Shown here one piece after another: positions 59,301 through 64,000 of a stretch of DNA of 64,000 nt. A model generated the notes under the pieces. That model searched no databases and was not told the DNA's origin. It worked only from the letters and a program-made list of their open reading frames with translations. The stretch lies in assembly GCA_028095005.1 (NCBI GenBank), contig CM051460.1:17717501-17781500 (forward strand), read 5' to 3'. Position 1 is the stretch's first letter; each line of letters opens with the position of its first letter. This DNA comes from Rhynchospora pubera (lineage: Eukaryota; Streptophyta; Magnoliopsida; Poales; Cyperaceae). The translations under genes were made by a program, and so were the position numbers.

Positions 59301-62300
59301 GATTATACGTTGTAATTACGAATATAATATGCAGATTTTAAAGATTTTGAGTATATTTGAGCATTTCAATCTATCTTGCATTCATTTTAAATCATTTAAT
59401 CACAATAATCTATATTTATGCTCTTTATATAGTCTAGAATATGTTTATGTGGTCAGTCATTCAAAAAGATTGGTTTATAAATTGAAATTATTTACATAAT
59501 GTGCAGATTTTACAGATTCTAAGTATATTTGAGCATTTTAAGCGATTTTGCATTAGTTTTAATTCATTTGATCTCAATAATTTATACATATTCTTTGTAT
59601 AGTCTAGATTATGTTTATGCGGTCAATTATTCAAAATGATTGGTTTTATACATTGTAAGTATTCACATAATGTGCATATTTTACAGATTCTGAGTATATT
59701 TTAACATTTTAAGCGATTTTGTTCTCGTTTAAGTCTTTTGATCACAACAATCTATATTTATGCTCTTTATGTAGTCTAAAATATGTTTGTGAGCCCATAA
59801 TTCAAATGATTGGGTTATACATTGTAATTATTCACGTAATGTGCATAATATACAGATTCTGAGTATATTTGATATTTTCAAATAATTTTCCATTCAATTT
59901 AAATCATTTGATGATAATCATCTATATTTATGTTCTTTATATAGTATAGAATTTATTTATGAACACACTTATTCAAAATGATTGGATTATACATTGTATA
60001 CACATATAATTTGCAGATTTTACAAATTCAGTGTATATTTTGGCATTTGAAGCGATTTTGCATTTATTTTAAGTTATTTGATGATAATAATCTATATTTA
60101 AGCTCTTTATATAGTCTAGAATATGTTTATGAGCTCACATATTCAAAACGATTGGATTATACATTGTAATTATTCACTTAATATATGGATTTTACAATTT
60201 CTGAGTATATTTGAGCATTTCAAACGATTTTGTATTCATTTTAAGTCATTTGACCATAGTAATCTATATTTATGATCTTCATATAGTTTAGAATATGTTT
60301 CTGAACTAAGTTATTCAAAACGATTGGATCATACATTGTAATTGCGCAAATGATGTGAAGCTTTTAAAGATTCAGAGTATATTGGAGCATTTGAAGCGAT
60401 TTTGCATTCATTTTAAGTCATTCGATCACAATAATCTGTAATTAAGCTCTTTATAAAGTCTAGAATATGTTTATGAGCTCAATTATTCAAAACGATTGGA
60501 TTGTACAATATAATTATTCACATAATATGCAGATTTTACAGATTCTGAATATATTGTAGCATTTTAAGCGATTTTGCATTAATTTTAAGTCATTTGATCA
60601 CAATATTATATATTAAAGCTCTTTATATAGTCTAGAATATGTTTATGTTATCACTTATTCAAAACAATTGGATTATACATTGTAATTATGCACATAATAT
60701 TCAGATTTGAAAGATTCTGGGTATATTTGAGCATTTCAAGCGATTTTGCATTAATTATAAGTCATTTGATCACAATAATCTATATTAAAGCTCTTTATAT
60801 TGTGTTGAAATTATTTATGAGCTCAATTATTCAAAATGAATGGATTATATATTGTAATTATTCACATATTGTTCAGATTTAACAGATTCTGAGTATATAT
60901 GAGCATTTGAAGAGATTTTGTATTTATTTTAAGTCATTTGATCACAATAATCTATATTTATGCTCTTTATATTGTGTAGAATATGTTTATGAGGTCAATT
61001 ATTAAGAAAGATTGTATTATACATTATAATTATTCACATATTATGCAGATTTTACAGATTCTAAGTATATTTTACCATTTCAAGCGATTTTGCAATCATT
61101 TTAAGTTATTTGATCGCCATAATCTATATTTAAGCTCTTTATATAGTCTAGAATATGTTTATGTCACTTATTCAAAACAATTAGATTATACATTGTGATT
61201 ATGCACATAATATTCAGATTTGAAAGATTCTGAGTATATTTGATCATTTCAATCGATTTTGCATTAATTTTAAGTCATTTGATCACAATAATTTATATTT
61301 AAGCTATTTATATTGTGTCGAATAGGTTTATGCGCTCAATTATTCAAAATGATTGGATTATACATTGTAATTATTCACATATTTTGCAGATTTTACAGAT
61401 TCTGAGTATATATGAGCATTTGAAGCTATTTTGCATTTATTTTAAGTCATTTGATCACAATAATCCATATTTATGCTCTTTATGTAGTTTATAATATGTT
61501 TATGAGGTCAATTATTAAGAAAGAATGGATTATACATTGTAATTATTCACATAATGTGCAGATTTGAAAAATTCTAAGTATATTTGAGCATTTTAAGCGA
61601 TTGTGCATTTATTTTAAGTCATTTGATCACAATGATCTATATTTAATCTATTTATATAGTCTAGAATATGTTTAAGAACTCACTTATTCCAAATGATTGG
61701 ATTATACATTGTAATTATTCACATAATATACGGATTTTACAATTTCTGAGTATATTTGAGCATTTCAAACAATTCTGTATTCTTTATAAGTCATTTGACC
61801 ACAGTAATCTATATTTATGAACTTTATATTGTTCAGAATATATTTCTAAACTAAGTTATTCAAAACGATTGGATTATACATTGTAATTGCGCAAATGATC
61901 TGAAGATTTTAAAGATTCTGAGTATATTGAAGCATTTCAAGCGATTTTGCATTCATTTTAAGTTATTTTATCACAATAATCTATATTTAAGCTATTTATA
62001 TATTCTAAAATATGTTTATGAGCTTAATTATTCAAAACAATTGGATTATACATTGTAATTATTCACATAATGTGCTTATTATACAGATTCTAAGTTTATT
62101 TGAGAATTTCAATTGATTTTGCATTCATTTTAAGGTATTTGATGACAATATTCTATGTATAAGCTATTATATAGTTCAGAATATGTTTATGGGCTAAATT
62201 ATTCAAAACAATTGGATTATACATTGTAATTATTCGCATAATATACATATTTTATAGATTCTAAGTTTATTCGAGCATTTCAAGGGATTTTGCATTCGTT

Positions 62301-64000
62301 TTAAGTGATTTGATCACAACAATATATATTTAAACTCTTTATTTTATCTGGAATATGTTTAGGACATAAATTACTCAAAACGATTGGATTATACATTGTT
62401 ATTATGCAATAATGTGCAGATTTGAAAGATTCTGAGTATATTTGAGCATTTAAGGCTATTTTGCATTCATTTTAATTAATTTGATCTCAATAATCTACAT
62501 TTAGCCTCTTTATATAGTCTAGAATATGTTTATGAACTCAATTATTCAAAACGATTGGAATATACATTGTAATTACGAACAAATGTACAGATTTTACAGA
62601 TTCTGAGAATATTTTATCATTTCAAACAATTTTACGTTCATTTGTTGACAATAATCTATATTTATGCTCTTTATATAGTCTAGAATATGTTTATGAACTC
62701 ATTTATTCAAAACGATTGGATTATGAATTGTAATTTTTCACATAATTTGCAGATTTAACAGATTCTGAGTATATTTGAGCATTTCAAGCGATTTTGAATT
62801 TATTTTAAGTCATTTGATCACAATAATCTACATTGATGCTCTTTATATAATCTAAAGTATGTTTACGAGCTCACTTATTCAAAATGATTAGATTATACAT
62901 TCTAATTGTGCACATAATGTGCAGATTTGAAAGATTCTGTGTATATTTGAGCATTTCAAATCATTTTCCATTCATTTTAAATCATTTTATCAAAATCATC
63001 TATATTTATGATCATTTTATAGTTTAGAATTTATTTATGAACACACTTATTCAAAATGGATTATACATTGTAATTACACACATAATTTGCAGATTTTACA
63101 GATTCTGTGTATATTTTGGCATTTCGAGCGATTTTGCATTTATTTTAAGTTATTTGATGACATAATCTATATTTAAGCTCTTTATATAGTATATAATATG
63201 TTTATGAGCTCACATATTTAGAACGATTGGATTAGACATTGTAATTATTCACATAATATACGGATTTTACAATTTCTGAGTTTATTTGAGCATTTCAAAC
63301 GATTTCATATTCATATTTTAAGTCATTTGACCACACTAACCTATATTTATGATCTTTATATAGTTTAGAATATGTTTATGAGGTCAGTTATTAAGAAAGA
63401 TTGGTTTATACAGTGTAATTATTCACATAATTTGCAAATTTTACAAATTCTAAGTATATTTGAGCATTTTAAGCTATTTTTCATTCATTTTAAGTCATTT
63501 GATCACATTAATTTATTCTTAAGCTCTTTATAAAGTCTAGAATATATTTATGAGCTCAATTATTAAATACAATTGGATTGTACATTGAAATTATTCACAT
63601 AACATGCAGATTTTACAGATTCTGACTATATTTGAGCATTTCAAACGATTTTGCATTCATTTTAAGTCATTTGATCAGAATAATGTATATTAAAGCTCTT
63701 TATATGGTCTAGAATATGTTTATCATATCACTTATTCAAAACGATTGGATTATAAATTGTAATTATGCAAATAATGTTCAGATTTTAAAGATTCTGAGTA
63801 TATTTTGAGCATTTCAAACGATTTTGCATTAACTTTTAAGTCATTTGATCACAATAATCTATATTTAAGCTCTTTATATTACGTATAATATGTTTATGAG
63901 CTCAATTATTCAAAACGATTGGATTGTACATTGTAAGTATTCACATATTGTCCAGATTTTACAGATTGTGAGTATATTTGAGGATTTGAAGCGATTTGCA
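56391..64000. repeat. Satellite array of about 172-bp AT-rich monomers (runs off the window)
   Basis: Roughly 44 head-to-tail monomers, each with the landmarks cattttaagtcatttgatca, ctttatatagtctagaatat, attggattatacattgtaat and gattctgagtatatttgagc. The consensus counted by eye is about 172 bp. Individual copies range over roughly 163-177 bp and are clearly diverged. Variants recur at longer spacing, so there is higher-order structure (see findings). The length is within the range of plant centromeric satellites, but the divergence fits a pericentromeric or relict array better. Open frames here are chance. Confidence 0.95.
59096..59190. mobile_element. About 95-bp insertion within the satellite
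   Basis: Between the monomer words gcatatttgaaag and agtatatttgag lies unrelated, less AT-rich sequence (ggtcttaaagcagataagta ... ttacttaccttgcttgaccc). Its two ends are imperfect inverted repeats, so it may be a tiny fold-back element or a remnant of one. Confidence 0.5.

Noticed and set aside
57662..61198. Open frames of 60-71 codons across the satellite
   Set aside because: They recur with the monomer and start with the same attggattatac-type words. They are chance frames in AT-rich tandem repeats.
56391..64000. CRISPR-like regular repeats
   Set aside because: The repeats are contiguous with no unique spacers, and the genome is a plant's. It is a satellite.

Overview
This is nuclear DNA from a flowering plant. 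The evidence is intron-rich genes with GT-AG splice sites, a plant-type MATE transporter, a NodGS gene, a plant RabC/Rab18 GTPase, and abundant plant-type transposons in AT-rich sequence. The species cannot be told from the window. All assignments come from reading the sequence by eye. Exon chains were checked by splice-site position and codon phase.

Layout. 1-5,381: two tandem MATE genes on the minus strand. The first is cut by the window start and carries a nonsense codon. The second is complete (8 exons, 485 aa). 6,713-16,827: a complete 18-exon NodGS gene (amidohydrolase plus glutamine-synthetase-like, 853 aa, minus strand). Its third intron has the signature of a U12-type AT-AC intron, and its last intron is full of MITEs and a SINE. 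16.8-21.4 kb: mostly AT-rich non-coding sequence with weak exon-like pieces. 21,381-31,281: a young 9.9-kb LTR element with two 1,766-bp LTRs and no coding capacity (LARD type). 33,862-35,394: a non-autonomous hAT element with a perfect 8-bp target duplication. 36,512-40,045: a complete 6-exon RABC2 gene (215 aa, minus strand). 40-50 kb: AT-rich sequence with MITEs, a relict copy of the NodGS last exon, an unrecognised small plus-strand gene, and a solo LTR of the same family as the LARD. 50,318-55,614: a Mutator-like MITE with a structurally intact Ty1/copia element (1,379-aa polyprotein) inserted beside it. About 56.39 kb to the end: a diverged satellite of roughly 172-bp monomers with higher-order periodicity, which suggests a pericentromeric or heterochromatic edge.

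The host genes look independent: membrane transport, a stress/developmental GS-like protein, and vesicle or lipid-droplet traffic. They do not form a pathway. No convincing undescribed multi-gene system is visible. The most notable items are the U12-type intron, the satellite with 9-monomer and 18-monomer periods, the very young coding-less LTR element with an older solo LTR relative, and the duplicated NodGS 3' end carrying the same MITE as its parent.
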